A stretch of 64,000 bases of DNA from Pseudeuparius sepicola (lineage: Eukaryota > Arthropoda > Insecta > Coleoptera > Anthribidae). The notes beneath the pieces were generated by a model. That model did no database searches and was not told the DNA's origin. It saw only the letters and a list, made by a program, of their open reading frames with translations. The position numbers and the translations under genes were made by a program. This document shows, piece after piece, positions 1 to 12,450 of the stretch. The stretch is from assembly GCA_963920635.1 (NCBI GenBank), contig OY987299.1, forward strand, positions 120,405,373 through 120,469,372, written 5' to 3'. Each line of letters opens with the position of its first letter. The first letter of the stretch is position 1.

Positions 1-30
1 CAAGGCGTAGCAACTCACTCCGCAGGGGGA

Positions 31-66
31 TGGTGTGGCGACCCTCGCTGGTGTGGCGATCCTCGC
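31..66. repeat. 18-bp tandem duplication
   Basis: Two adjacent 18-bp units (31-48 and 49-66) beginning TGGTGTGGCG differ at one base. The unit has no recognised function. The following 67-405 is AT-rich and shows no gene. Confidence 0.7.
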
Positions 67-405
67 CACAACAATGAAGATTTGGCCGGTTACAAAAATA
101 ACAAAATATTTTAGTAACTAAGTAAACAGTTGTAAAGTCAGTTTAATAAAATTTGTCAAATCGACAACAACGTTATTATTTTAAGTGGAGTTCGTGCTAT
201 ATTATCCTGCACCAATAAACTCCATACGTGGAAATGATGACTCTTCTCGAAGTCAAAACATTCCCAGCTTCGCAGGGTAAAATTATGCAGAATTTAATTC
301 ATCACGAAGTTTATAATTGAGTTAAAGGGAAAGTCTCACTTTTATTCATTTATTTTTTTGCTATTTGCCCAAAACTACTTATTTCCCTATTTCTATCATT
401 TCAAC

Positions 406-1938
406 CAGGGGCGGATGGGCACCCAAAATTCTTACCGGGACAGAGGTGGCGAGGCGGCCCTATAGAAATTTTTACCGGCCTTTATTTTTAATTCTTTCTC
501 CCTCTCCCTCTCCGTCGTCCTCTCCCCTCCCTCTCAAAAAAACACTGAATAAAACAATGACGCGAAATAATGATATTTAATAAATCCGAATAAAAACAAA
601 AAATAATATGTGTTTACAGGGTGGTCCAAACTTTATCAGCAATACTTTAAAAACTGCTAGAAAATTTCAAAAAAGGAGATTTTTTCATATAAACATATGT
701 ATCGAAATCCTAGCGGTTTTTTATATACAGGGCGTCACATTTTTTTCAAGTTTCCTTTTATTTTTCCTAAAGGAAGACAGTTAAGGCAAACATATTTGGT
801 ACAGTTTAGACACTCATTAAATACTATAAATTAAAAATAATTCAGCCCATCTACTTCCACCAGTGCCGGAGAGACGGGGGGTCAACCATCATATTTTTTA
901 ATAAAAAAATGGTACAGCACTGGAAAAGTAATTTTTCTTGCCTTCACTAAGTTTTCCAATTAATTATAAGAAAAAAACTATTCTTGACTTTTTTTCGAAA
1001 ATGTACCTACCTACCTACCGTTTGTGAAAAATTCACTTTTGTGCTTTTAATTATTTTAGCAGAAGACAATCAAAGTAGGTCTAAGTTTTCGAAATTTTGC
1101 ACACCTACTGAGTGTTTAATTTCGAACAATTTTCCTTAATAACATTTTGCCGTAAAACCTACCTAATGCCCACTTTACTGGCGACAAATTAGATTTTTTT
1201 AAATTCCCCAGGACAAAAGATTTTTCGAATCTAAAAACCTTTTTGTAGGTTTTAGAACCAAATGTTATTAAGGAAAGTTGTTCGGAATTGAAAACTCAGT
1301 ATGTGTGCAAAATTTCGGGAGCCTAGACCTACTTTGATTTTCTTCTACTAAAAAATTAAAACGCATTAAAATGAATTTTTCAAAAACAGTACATTTTTTG
1401 AAAAAAAAAGTCAAGAATAGTTTTTTTCTCAGAATTTATTGGAAAATTTAGTGAAGGCAAAAATATTACTTTTTCAGTGGCCTACCATTTTTTTATAAAA
1501 AAAAATATGAGGATTGACCCCCGTCTCTCCGACACTGGTTAAAGTAGATGGGCTTAATTATTTTTAATTTATAGTATTTAATGAGTGTTTAAACTGTACC
1601 AAATATGTTTGCCTTAGCTGTCTTCTTTTAGAAGAAATAAAAGATAATTTGAAAAAAAAAAGAACTTTGACGCCATGTATATCGAAAACTGTTAGGATTT
1701 CCATACATGTTTATAGGAAAAAATCTCCTTTTTGAAATTTTCTAGCAGTTTTTAAAGTATTGCTGATAAAGTTTGGACCACCCTGTATAAGTAAAATATA
1801 AAAACAGGTTAATTTATAAAAATAAAATTGTTATAAATAAATACATATCTTTAGCCGGCCGCGGCGGCCGACTGACGACCGGCCCATTACGGCCCACCGG
1901 GAAATCTCCCGGTAGTCCGCCTGTCCCATCCGCCCCTG
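406..1938. mobile_element. Non-autonomous hAT-type element
   Basis: The element starts CAGGGGCGGATGGG and ends with its inverse, CCCATCCGCCCCTG. It is flanked by a perfect 8-bp direct repeat ATTTCAAC (398-405 and 1939-1946). An 8-bp target duplication with a CAG-type terminal inverted repeat is the signature of the hAT superfamily. No transposase is readable. Most of the interior is a later insertion (617-1785), so the original element was only about 360 bp, GC-rich near its ends. Confidence 0.88.
617..1785. mobile_element. Palindromic Tc1/mariner-type foldback nested in hAT
   Basis: Ends are CAGGGTGGTCC and its inverse, flanked by TA on each side. The whole 1.17 kb is one long inverted repeat with arms of roughly 530-580 bp and a short centre near 1200. 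TA duplication plus CAGGGTG ends fit the Tc1/mariner superfamily. The arm interior (about 1080-1330) carries a sequence family (TAGGTTTTACGGCAAAATG-like) that recurs at 27.5-28.0 and 54.1-54.3 kb. It was inserted after the surrounding hAT element. Confidence 0.85.
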
Positions 1939-2314
1939 ATTTCAACACTCTTTTGCGTGGAAATCATACGACGTACAAAAAATTTTAAGCAGTTAAATTG
2001 TATAGATAATGTTCTCCTCTTTTTTTCTATATATAGGGCCACTTTTTGCGTAAATAGCTTGCTTTGCAAGTTATAAGCTGTAAATCACTAAAAAACATTA
2101 TTTTTAGGTGTTTCTTTTAAGATTTCTCATATTTGCCGAGAAAATTTTTGTTGGAAAACTTCAGATTCGTGTTCAGCACCTCAAAGAACATGAAATAAAC
2201 CACTAAAAACAATTACACCAGAACTTTCCACTTCGCACCCTCCTTGTGTACCTGAACCACAACTCCAGGGAATCAAATAACCTTTAACCCTGCAACTTGA
2301 AAAAATGTACTATA

Positions 2315-3658
2315 CAGGGTGTTCCTTAATGACATGCTAATACTTAAGGGGGTTATTCTTGGGCCCATTTTAAGAAAAAAACTTCATATGAACGTATGTC
2401 GTAAACGTCCTAACTTTTGAGATACAGGGCGTTAAAGTTCATTTTTTTAAATTGAATTTTGGCTACATCTCCAGAAATAATCAAGCTGCTGAACTGAAAT
2501 TTGGCACTGCTATGTTTTTGGGGATGGAGAATAAGCTGAAAATGCCAATTTCACCGTATCTCACAGAGGGCGCCACTTGCGCTGTTTTTTGATCACGCTT
2601 TTACGCGTAACTTTTTTGAGGTTATCTTTTTGGTCCTGCAGGTCCATCATTTTAGTGCATCTTTTCATTCTGCAAGACAAAGGTACTCTTGTTTCATAAC
2701 GATTAAATCAACCATTTGCTTTGAAATTGCCAAAACGTTCTCCAAAACACCTGTTGACTTCAATATTCGAAACATAAAATTTTCACCTACCACCTTCAAG
2801 TGTTACAGATCAACTGTACCATTTAAACTGAGAAAAAAATCCCTATGAATAATGTACCAAAAATTATTCGCTTTCAAAATGGAAAGGATTGAATTTGACA
2901 AAATTTGGACACTCTATTTCAAGAAAACCAATGGTGTTTTTACCAACGCCCATTTGTCATTTTTTTAATCATTTTGAATGTACAGTTGATCTGTAACATT
3001 TAAACTGAGAAAAAAATCCCTATGAATAATGTACCAAAAATTATTCGCTTTCAAAATGGAAAGGATTGAATTTGACAAAATTTGGACACTCTATTTCAAG
3101 AAAACCAATGGTGTTTTTACCAACGCCCATTTGGCATTTTTTTAATCATTTTGAATGTACAGTTGATCTGTAACATTTGAAAGTAGTAGGTGAAAATTTT
3201 ATGTTTCGAATATTGAAGTCAACAGGTGTTTTGGAGAACGTTTTGGCAATTTCAAAGCAAACGGTTGATTTAATCGTTATGAAACAAGAGTACCTTTTTC
3301 TTGCAGACTGAAAAGGCGCACTAAAATGGACCTGCAGGACCAAAAAGATAACCTCAAAAAAGTTACGCGTAAAAGCGTGATCAAAAAACAGCGCAAGTGG
3401 CGCCCTCTGTGAGATACGGTGAAATTGACATTTTCAGCTTATTCTCCATCGCCAAAAACATAGCAGTGCCAAATTTCAGTTCAGCAGGTTGATTATTTCG
3501 GGAGATGTATCCAAAATTCAATTTAAAAAAATGAACTTCAACGCCCTGTTTCTCAAAAGTTAGGACGTTTACGACATACGTTCATATGAAGTTTTTTTCT
3601 TAAAATGGGCCCAAGAATAACCCCCTTAAGTATTAGCATGTCATTAAGGAACACCCTG
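2315..3658. mobile_element. Palindromic Tc1/mariner-type foldback
   Basis: Terminal inverted repeats CAGGGTGTTCC are flanked by TA (2313-2314, 3659-3660). The 1344 bp is almost entirely an inverted repeat, so the short open frames at 2630-2848 (+) and 3146-3343 (-) encode nearly the same peptide and reflect arm symmetry, not genes. The centre contains a 177-bp direct duplication. No transposase motif is readable. Confidence 0.88.
2821..3174. repeat. 177-bp tandem duplication in foldback centre
   Basis: A unit starting ATTTAAACTG at 2821 repeats at 2998 with a 177-bp period. The two copies differ at only a few positions (for example CATTTGTC versus CATTTGGC). The duplication lies between the arms of the 2315-3658 element and makes its loop region asymmetric. 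Confidence 0.85.
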
Positions 3659-3662
3659 TATA

Positions 3663-4180
3663 GACTTGAACGTTCGCACCAGCTCTTTCAGCGCCGTTCG
3701 CCGGCTAAACAACCTCGCCGGAATCCGCTAAACGCCTCCTCATCGTCCCGACCCGTCCAGGTAAACAATGCGCGCGATCTTTCCCGAAAACAATTAGCCG
3801 AATTCGCGCCAATGGGCGCACCGGACCGTTGCGGATCGGCCGGCATTGTTGCTGCGTGGGGTCCATCCTCGCACGAAAAAGCACCAGCGTGGCTAATACG
3901 GGCCGCTTTCGGCCCGATATTCATGGTTTCGTAACTCCCGAAAATCTCTTATTCAACCGGCCGCCCGTGAACCGGGTTTTGTTTGCTTTATTCGGGGAAG
4001 CCTTAAACGGGCTTTGTTTGAGTCAACTTTTCTTCTGTTGCGAGAGCTCAATGAATAACTTGTCTTTTCATAGCGCCCGCTCGAGAATGTGTTTTGTTAA
4101 TGTCTACGTTTGGCTTGTCAATGGAGATGTTCGGCGAGGGGCTCGAGTAAAGGGTATCGGTGTACCGGATTGAGCCTTAA
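3663..4180. promoter_or_regulatory. GC-rich single-copy block, candidate regulatory DNA
   Basis: This block stands out from the AT-rich surroundings by high GC, no internal repeats and no match to other parts of the window. Open frames occur on both strands (3605-3934, 3688-3924, 3829-4173) but none resembles a known protein, and overlapping frames on both strands are expected from GC content. Such blocks upstream of developmental genes are often enhancers. That is inference. Confidence 0.3.
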
Positions 4181-5199
4181 TTGATCCTAGTTGAAATGAA
4201 TACCTTATCTTTCCTGAACTTATAGGAGTTTGGGAATTTCGACATGACTGTTGAATAAGATCGAGCTGTGGAATAAGGGTAGATAGAGGAAAGTACCCTA
4301 ATATGAGACAGTTCCCAATATGAGACCCCACGCTAACTCCTAAAGTAAGAGTCTCCATCTAGCGGGCAATGTCTCAAACAATCACTAATGGTATAAGTCG
4401 CCACATGTAGTGCAGTGTCTAGCTCATCTAAATTTTTATTTAGATGAGAATTATTGACGAAAATTGTTCTTGATAAATTTATTCTCAAGAGCTATTTTGC
4501 CTTAAGCGAGCTCATTCCTGCAAATTGACCTTTTATTCTCAGATAAAATCCCTCGAACTTTGCACAATCTGAACGTGCAATTTATGGTTTTGATGCAAAA
4601 AATCGTTCTTCTTTGTCCACGGCTGAAGGTGCATGATTGGATTTAAATTTCATGGTATAAGGATCTAAGGATTAATTCAAAAAAGTATTAAAATCTAGAA
4701 AACGATTAGAGGTAGGTATCAATAAACAACTTCTATAGGAAATTTGAAATGAATGAAATTTCCTTAAAATATATTGATTAAAATACGTTTCCACCTCGTA
4801 GGTCAGTTTATTTTTTTTTAAGTTAACGCGACGTTTCGACCCTTATCGTGGTCATCATCATGCTAAAAAAAACTTATGTGCAATTAAGAAGACAGTAATT
4901 AGGTAAAACTAGCAGTTGAAAAAGTATTAAAAAATATTTAACAGTTTTTTTTATTTAAAGCAATGATTCAAAAAGGTTACTTTCTGGATGTGTACACATT
5001 GTGAGACAATATATATGTATAGTGTACAAAAAGTATATAATGTGCAGTTAGAAATGAGTATAATCATGAATGGATGAATATTTTGATACAGTTTTTCAAT
5101 TTTATTCTGTAGGTTTATTTAAAACCTCATGGTCGGAAAATATCTACCAAATATTAAAATATATTGGTATCATGACGGAAGAAAATATATTTTCGCTAA
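4181..5199. other. AT-rich intergenic, no gene seen
   Basis: No coding region or bounded repeat is seen. A GTTTCGACCC...CATCATCA stretch at 4833-4861 resembles the tails of some Penelope-like elements but is degenerate. Confidence 0.5.
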
Positions 5200-5450
5200 T
5201 AATCGCGACATCCGCCTGATTTCAACCCCGCGAGTGTGATAAATATTCGGATGACAGCCCGCATAAATGACCTGAAGATCGGGAATGCGCCCCATTCTGC
5301 CATCGCGATGGCTAATTAACAGTCAAGCGGACGGAGTGGCGTGAATAACCCGCGATTATAAAAGACCAGCGTCGGAGAGGAATCCAGTTCCGAGAAGCCG
5401 CAATCGCTCCCACTTCTGAGCTATTAGCTGTAGGTATAATATAGTCTGTT
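5200..5450 (+). promoter_or_regulatory. Candidate core promoter / regulatory block
   Basis: A single-copy, moderately GC-rich block holds a TATAAAA box at 5357-5363. A pyrimidine-flanked CCAGTTC with its A at 5386 sits 29 bp from the TATA start, the usual TATA-to-initiator spacing in insects. A weak splice-donor-like AGGTATAAT follows near 5432. It could be a distal promoter with a small non-coding exon, or simply an enhancer. No open frame follows it. Confidence 0.3.
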
Positions 5451-7871
5451 AAGAAGTAGAACTAATGAGCGTTCAAAAGGTAAATAAATTTAGAGAAGGC
5501 TGTGAATAATGGTGTGAATGTCCAATGACTACGTTAAACGCTTTCAAGTTCGATACGTAGGTGCCTGACATGACATCATAAACCGATTCTTGTTGCTCTG
5601 TACAGGGTGTTCCAGAGTGAAAGTGCAATAATTCGTTTATGGCCTGCACCTACATTTTGTATGCCCATGGATGAGAGTTAAGGGAGAGTACTTATTTTAA
5701 AAAGTGCTCCTTAAAATGATTGTCGTTTATTTTTATTTATGATTCAACTTCCCTGACTAATTAATACAAAAATCTAAATACAGTAAGTTCTGCAACAAAT
5801 CGTTGAAACTAGGTCAGTTGTTCATTAATTCTGATGAGATTTTTAGTGAATTCTTCTAATTTTATTAAAAAAGTACTACCTTTCTTAAATTAAAAGGTAA
5901 GGATTAAGGTAACAAATTTAAATTTTGTTAGATGGTGAGTTAATTTTTATTCACTAATTTATTACTAACAGAAGTTATATGTTAAAGTAACTTGTTATGT
6001 TAGAGGACGTCGTCTTTATAGACCAAAAAACAATATAATAATGATAATAATAACAATTCTCACCCTCACAATACTCCAACCTAGGAGTACCCCAGAGGTA
6101 ACTGAATGCTTGTGCGGGGGAAGGGGGCAATTACTATTATTTTGTATTCGATGCCATTTGCTCCTAAAATATTAATATTTAAAAAACTGCCAGAGACATA
6201 TAGGTATCCCTAGTATTACCTGTATTATATTGTTGAAAGCCCTTTTGAGCACTTAAAAAAAACACAAGTTGATATCAACAATTTTTTTATTTAACATTTT
6301 TTCTATATAGTTCAAAAAATAAACAAGTTAAGAAGATAGGGAAAAACCAATATGAACACCCGTTGCTCCTGGATGAATTAATAAAAAAAAATCCCATAAT
6401 ATGATGAGAATTTGAATGTAAGTAAAAATTACAAAAAAAATAAATAGGTATGTATACCTGAAAGGGCATGGCACTGCTATATTTTGCTGATTTTTTATAT
6501 ATGAGAATATTTCACGAATACGATTTCTATATTATAGTTTTTTGTATATTTAATATCCCAAACGATTCATTTTGAATAAGTTTGCTGTTTTGAATAATCG
6601 CCGAAGTGACAGCTTCGACTGTAACGCTTGAGAAAACAAACAACGATTACGTCTGGATGTCTGAGGCAGATGCGATTTTTTCACATTTTTAACACCGGCT
6701 TATTTTCTGACTGTGTGTCATAAATTTAAACGGAGGTCTATAATTGGCAATGTCAAAGTTATGTGAATTCATTTATACAATGCCTGATAATTCGACAACA
6801 TAATTTCCAGCTGCATAATAATTGAGAGCAGTTGCTAAGCAACGAAGTAGGAAATGGTAAATATCAATTTGTTATAGAATATATATAAATATAGAGAAAA
6901 ATTTAGAGGATGTAAACTATAAAATTATTCCTCCTGTATGAGCAAAGCATGAGTGAGTATATGGAATTTTTCCGGGCATAAATATACGCAGTATTTACAC
7001 AAATGCCGGCGATTTTTCACTGGCAAATGCTAAGCCGTCGCAGGTGTTCATATGTGATTAAAGACGAAAAAATGCCGTGGAAACCATTAAGAGACTGCGT
7101 TTCCGAATGCCATTACCGAAGCATGAAATGAAATAATTTTTTTCTTTACATAAGCGGCGAACGCCCGAAGCTACGTCCGAGCCCATTGTGAAATATCTTT
7201 TTTTTTTCTAGTTTTTGCGAACGCTGCAATTAAAATGAGAATTAAATCATGTAGACAATAGTGTTTTCCCTACATGGCACATTCGTCGCATACAGTGGCG
7301 TGCAAATGAAGCGTGCAAATGAAGCTCGCACCGGCAAGATTGCAATGCCGTTTCTCCTGACAGGCACAGAGGTTGCCACCTTTGACGTTCTTTAATTTAT
7401 CATAACTAAATAAGGGTTAAAACGCATTGTTTCATTTATTACGTGTTATTTTGGTGCATCTACTGTAAACTGAGTACGATTTTAGAGCAATTAAAAATAT
7501 TGTCAAGTACCCTATTGGTGAACATTTACAATTAGTGAACATATCTAATCTAAAAGCCATACTCCACTTAGGAAGCATAAAACTTGTGAAAAAACCTATG
7601 CCTACTAAATTTTCTAGTTTCTCTACTTTTCTCTGAAAAAATTGCCTACCAGTACACCTATATAGGTCGTTATGGTTGATACGACACTGGTAATACGAGT
7701 TACATAAAATTGTTTGATGAATGAATTCCTATCATTCTTATATCACATGAAATATGTTCGGCTGGGATATTTACCTGTTCGTATTATTCGTTCAGTTTAT
7801 AACGGTACAATTGACAAGAATACCTAATCACTTCTCCCCGTATTTTTTTATAAAGATATGTAAGATATATA
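5451..7871. other. AT-rich intergenic, one isolated mariner end
   Basis: A single Tc1/mariner-like end (TACAGGGTGTTCCAGAG) lies at 5602 with no partner nearby, so it is a truncated relic. The stretch 6960-7140 is richer in GC and single-copy but has no recognised motif. No gene is supported; the 6287-6469 minus-strand frame is low-complexity. Confidence 0.5.
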
Positions 7872-8630
7872 CAGGGTGAGTTTTTTTCGATGACCACTAT
7901 GGGAATCTCGGAAACTAGCAGAGCTAGAACAAAGATTAAATGGGGAATTGCAGTTTTGAATGCTCAATCTAATACCCCTTTTGGAGTTCATGGCTCATAC
8001 TAGATATTTTGAAAAGAGTGATTTTTTGCTATTTCATAGAGCTGATCTGGCTAATTTCTTAGGGGCAAATAATTATGTGGTGTATAAAATATTTGAAAGT
8101 TTGAAGTAGGTATGTCTAATTATAAAATAGAACGTAATTATGAAAATATTCCATGGCTCACTGACTATGTGAAAATTAAAAAAAAATCAGAAAATTAGCC
8201 ATAGCTCTTTTATTTTTTATAATAACTATGCCGAGTATTATATCTTTGGAAAGCTCAAAAAATGACCGATTTTATAAGGCCACAGTCAACTATGATTTAC
8301 ATTTAAAAAAACAAAACCTATGTCATATCTCAAAAATCACAAACAAAAACAAAAAATTGGATTAGATTATCTTATTAAGCCCAAAATTATCTACAATTTT
8401 TGCCTCTACAGTTTTTCTGTATAATCATAAATAACGGAGCTACAGAGATCTGATGAAATAGCAAAAAATCACTCTTTTCAAAATATCTAGTGAGCCATGA
8501 ACTTTTTTAAAAATTCAAAAGGGGCATTAGATTGAGCATTCAAAACTGCAATTCTTTACAAATTTATCCTTTGTTCTAGCTCTGCTAGTTTCCGAGATCC
8601 CCATAGTGGGCATCGAAAAAACTCACCCTG
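7872..8630. mobile_element. Palindromic Tc1/mariner-type foldback (CAGGGTGAGT family)
   Basis: Ends CAGGGTGAGTTTTTTTCGATG and inverse are flanked by TA. The arms are about 370 bp each. Around 8040-8100 it retains a scrap (GGGCAAATAATTATGTGG) that matches the transposase-coding stretch of the related element at 60651-61765, so it is a deletion derivative of an autonomous transposon. The same family occurs at 43219-44049. Confidence 0.87.
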
Positions 8631-9959
8631 TATAAGTACAGTATGCTTATGGTACAACCGACTTATTTTTTGTAAAAGTTTATTTTAAAAAATTGCTTTG
8701 TATACACTTACGAGAAACACATTTTTCTACTTAGAGCAAATAATTCAGTTGCTTTTACAGAGAAACTTTGAAATAATTCAAAAAATAAATATTGCCATGA
8801 TCAAAACAAGATTAAATACAATAATGTTTATTTAAGTTAAGCACTTGTTATTTTAATAATGTTTCCATTAGTTGGATTTAGTTTTATTTAATAGAACAGA
8901 AAATCAAATTTTTTAAATAAAAATATTTTACTATAAAATACTGAAATTCAACTTGGGCTAGTAACTTTTATTAGTCTCAAAAAACTTTTTCTATCTCTAC
9001 CAATAATAGTTATTTACATTACAGGATGCGTAAGTGCACTATTTTGGCCGTATCTCGAGGCCAAACAACAGTTCACGCATCGTGTAATGTATTAAATTTT
9101 TTCTGCTACCGACAATTTCATATTATAGTTACTTTGAATTAAACTTTAAATACACTATGGACTAGATTGTGAGTAATAATCTTCATAATAACCATTGCTC
9201 AGTTAGGTACTAAAAATGAGAACCAGTGATAAATCTAAGAGGCATAATAAAAAAGTTTTTTTGGTCTATTATTCTACTTTTATTCGACACTGGGGAAATA
9301 TTTTTCATATTAATTTTTCTTTTGCATGATTCGTGTTCTTTGTGATCTAAACCAATTTATAAAACGATCATTGTGAAACATTAGAATTGACGCAAGTTTG
9401 TGGACAACTCACTTACCACGTCACTTATGACATACGGAATATAATTTTGGTTTAAATATCTTTACATATTCGTTAGAAAGAACATAAAAATAATCACAAA
9501 ATAATATTGGACTATTTCAGGAAACAAAACATCGAAGTGTATATTACATATTATTATTATTATTATAAACACGCTGTGTATGGTTTATAGCAAAGATACA
9601 AATCAACGCATAAGCCAACCAAGACAAGTTACCTAGACGAATGGTCTAGCCACATTTCCAAACATTGGAATTTTAACGGTACCTCAATCGTCACTAAAAA
9701 AAAACTAAACTGACTGCGTCTCCAGGATCTTTCATTAGAACGTCTTGTTCAAACAAATAAGGATCGAAAGACAAATATGTGAGTTTCAACCCCCAGACGT
9801 CCAAATTTACATAATAAATGTTTAAACGTGATGATAGTTCCAGTAAATTTTGAGAGATCGGAATTAATTTTTCATGTTCGGAAAGAGCAGCTGTTCGGTA
9901 AATATAGCATTTTCGGTAGGTATAATAGACAAACGGGAAACCTTTGAGTAAAGGTATTT
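8631..9959. other. AT-rich intergenic, no gene seen
   Basis: No gene is supported. It contains a short ATT repeat near 9550 and one small palindromic element, listed separately. Confidence 0.5.
9018..9089. repeat. Small palindromic element
   Basis: Inverted ends TTACAGGATGCGT and ACGCATCGTGTAA enclose an inner inverted pair TTTGGCC...GGCCAAA. At about 72 bp this could be a tiny MITE or a structured site. No target duplication is certain. Confidence 0.5.
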
Positions 9960-10011
9960 ACAAGAAAAAGCGATAATGGGCAAGCACTCAAAATGAACAA
10001 AAAAAGTAGTA

Positions 10012-10056
10012 ACCGTATACACGTGTTTTATTTTATTTAGCAATCATCAGTACGGT
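10012..10056 (-). ncRNA. Decayed hammerhead ribozyme motif
   Basis: Read on the minus strand: perfect stem I (ACCGTA with TACGGT), core CTGATGA, then AAAAC where GAAAC is required, palindromic stem III ACACGTGT and a GTA cleavage triplet. The core G is lost and stem II no longer pairs, so it is probably inactive. Its length, 45 nt, equals the better copies near 32.5-33.3 kb. Confidence 0.6.
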
Positions 10057-11110
10057 GTAACGTTATATCCAAATCAGAAAGACATAGACCGTCAGATAGT
10101 GACAGATTTAAGTGCCCCATTTTTGCATACAAGCCTCGAGGAGGGTTGAAAAGTACATCGATGTTGAGTAGAATGAAGGGAAATTTAGGAGAAATAGAAA
10201 ATTCGATCTTCCTATGCAGGGTGAATAAGTTTTTTGTAGCAGGACTTTATCAGGTCATAGATCTTTAAAAAATAACCGCACTTTCTTTTATAAAATATAT
10301 CATTTAAAAGCCTTATAAAAAAGTTACAGAAGAAGAAATATGTGGACTTTATTGAATATTTACCAAACTAGTTGAGATATTTAAGTCATATTTGGTATAC
10401 GGCTATAACGGCACGGGTTAGCATAAAACCTGTTAATATCGAACATCTTGCATAACCAGTGGCGAAGAAGTGGGTGATTGGTAAAATTATTTTTAGAAAA
10501 AAAAATGAATCACCTTGTATTGTAATAAAAGGTATTGAATTTTTTATGTGGATTTTAATTGCATACAAAAATGTTCTCTTGGTATTTGTTCGCATGTGTT
10601 CTAGCCTTGTCGTTCTAGTTTAACGGCAAATTTCCTTTTTTTGTATTATTTCGGGGTATTATTTCTGAAAATTATCTAAAAAAAATTGCTCCATAAGTAA
10701 CACTTAAAGTAGAAATAATGTGTTTGCTACTTTAAATAAAGTAACTTTTTCCGATAAACTTGGGGCAACAGACACCGGAAAATCGAATTTTCCATATGTT
10801 ATCCCCAGGGGTCACTCGTAAATTTCCCTTCAATCTACTCAACATTTATGTACTTTTCAACCCTCTTCGAGGCTTTGTATGCGAAATTGGAGCACCTAAG
10901 CGTTGACTGTCACGTCTGACACATTTTTGGCTCACCATGCGCTTTCCGGAGATAAAATACAATGCACAATACATTGTTAGCCATCAGAGCCATCTGTTTT
11001 CCAAGACTTTATGACTTTATAGCGGTAAGAAGTCTTTATAAATACGTCAGTCAACGACCTAAGTCTGTCACTATCTGACGGTCAGGCATGATTGATTTGG
11101 ATAACGTAAC

Positions 11111-11139
11111 ACCGTACTGACGATTGCCGTGTATACGGT
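11111..11139 (+). ncRNA. Hammerhead motif with core deletion
   Basis: ACCGTA-CTGACGA is followed directly by a truncated stem II/III and TACGGT. Relative to the 45-nt copies, 16 nt covering the GAAA core are missing. It is a relic of the partner arm. Confidence 0.55.
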
Positions 11140-11172
11140 TACCTACTACTTTTTTGTTCATTTTGAGTACAA

Positions 11173-11999
11173 GAACAATGATTTTATTAAATATATTTTG
11201 TTCCGTGTATGAAAATTGTTTGCAAAAAAAAATTAAAATTTCGGGATTGAAAGGTGGTAGCAGATTTATTAACATACGTTTTATTATTTTTTTGTGAATA
11301 CCCTTCGTGGAAATATGAACCTATTTTCACGAACTTTTTAGTCGAATAGGCATTTTATTATAACAACTAAAACCTAAAACTATTTCATTTCTTGCTAGAA
11401 ATTGTTAGTTTAACTGTATTGTTCTAGTATTCAGATACAGGCTAATTAATTTGATTTTTAAGAATTACTAAAAAGCTATTGCAAATTAACGTACATCTGG
11501 GATATGTTTTGTCAAAATTGTAATTGAATGTAGAATGACTCGCAAGGAAATTTTAAAAAATATCACGTGGTGGCCAAGAAACATACGTACCGCACAATAT
11601 TAAAATAAATCATTCAAAAGTGTCAGTGTACCTATTATGAGTTTTCGAATCTGATCTTTTCGTAAAGTTTCTGAGGAAATGAAGTCCGAATAAATGATGA
11701 ATAGCTCTACTGCAGTAAATAATTGTTAGTACCTACGTATTTATTTATAAATAATTGGGGCTAAATAAATTTGGGGTACCTATTTGTTAAATTATAGGTA
11801 CTCTATTGTGCGTAGGTAGTTAGTATGGAGGTGTAAGAAAAATATTGTGCAAATCTTCAAATTAGATACCTATTTTACATGCTTTGTAAACGTATTTGAA
11901 CGTTGGTTACATAGGTATACGTATACACCTACATAATATGTATATGGGCATACTTTTCCACGGCGAACGTAAAATAAAACGAGAAAACAGAAACACCTA
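11173..11999. other. AT-rich intergenic, no gene seen
   Basis: No open frame, bounded repeat or RNA gene can be supported here. Confidence 0.5.
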
Positions 12000-12450
12000 G
12001 ACCAACATACGGTATCTTCTACAAGAGGGCATCTTCAAAAGTGGGCTAAAGGCCTTCGTGAAGGAATCTCGACGAGTGAAACTTCTGCCTCTCCCGGTCA
12101 CTTACTAATTAATCGATCGTCATTAATCGAACACGAAGATTATTCTCGTTCTATAAAAAGGCGACCATCATCATCATCGCTGTCCTAATTGTCTACATAA
12201 ATGACTTGTTCTCTCGCGAGCCGGCTGAATCGCCTCGAATAAAAATAAACATTCTAACAACATTAAGGCACCATTTAAGCGAGGGATAGTTGTTAATTTT
12301 TAGTCGATCGGGCAATTTGTCTAGCAATAATGGGGCAAATTGCCGCGAATCGAGCCGGCGGCGTCGATAAGCGATTACCGTGTCGTTTAAGCGCTTGTCA
12401 CTAATTAGATTTGATGCTGAGACGGACGCTAGTTCGAAACGGGTTATGTG
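12000..12450. promoter_or_regulatory. Single-copy block with homeodomain-type sites
   Basis: A non-repetitive, GC-richer block contains TAATTAATCGAT at 12106-12117, further TAAT cores and paired GATCG motifs. There is no open frame. TAATTA cores are generic homeodomain binding sites. Function as an enhancer of the nearby Wnt gene is inference. Confidence 0.3.

Larger units (their letters stand above)
9960..11172. mobile_element. Degenerate hammerhead-bearing inverted pair
   Basis: Two inverted arms (about 9960-10200 and 10800-11172) are diverged copies of the unit in the 32444-33323 element: CAAGAAAAAGCGATAATGGG at 9961 corresponds to CAAGAAAAGGTGATAATGGG-type sequence there. Each arm holds a decayed hammerhead motif. 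The middle (about 10215-10780) contains half of a foldback related to the element at 22242-23259, beginning GCAGGGTGAATAAG. The order of insertion is unresolved. Confidence 0.65.

Noticed and set aside
2630..3343. Two similar peptides on opposite strands at 2630-2848 and 3146-3343
   Set aside because: They are the two arms of one palindromic transposon.
4822..4866. Minus-strand TGATGA...GGTCGAAACG as a hammerhead
   Set aside because: The core reads ATGATGA not CTGATGA and no stem I or III pairing is found; at most a Penelope-type tail relic.
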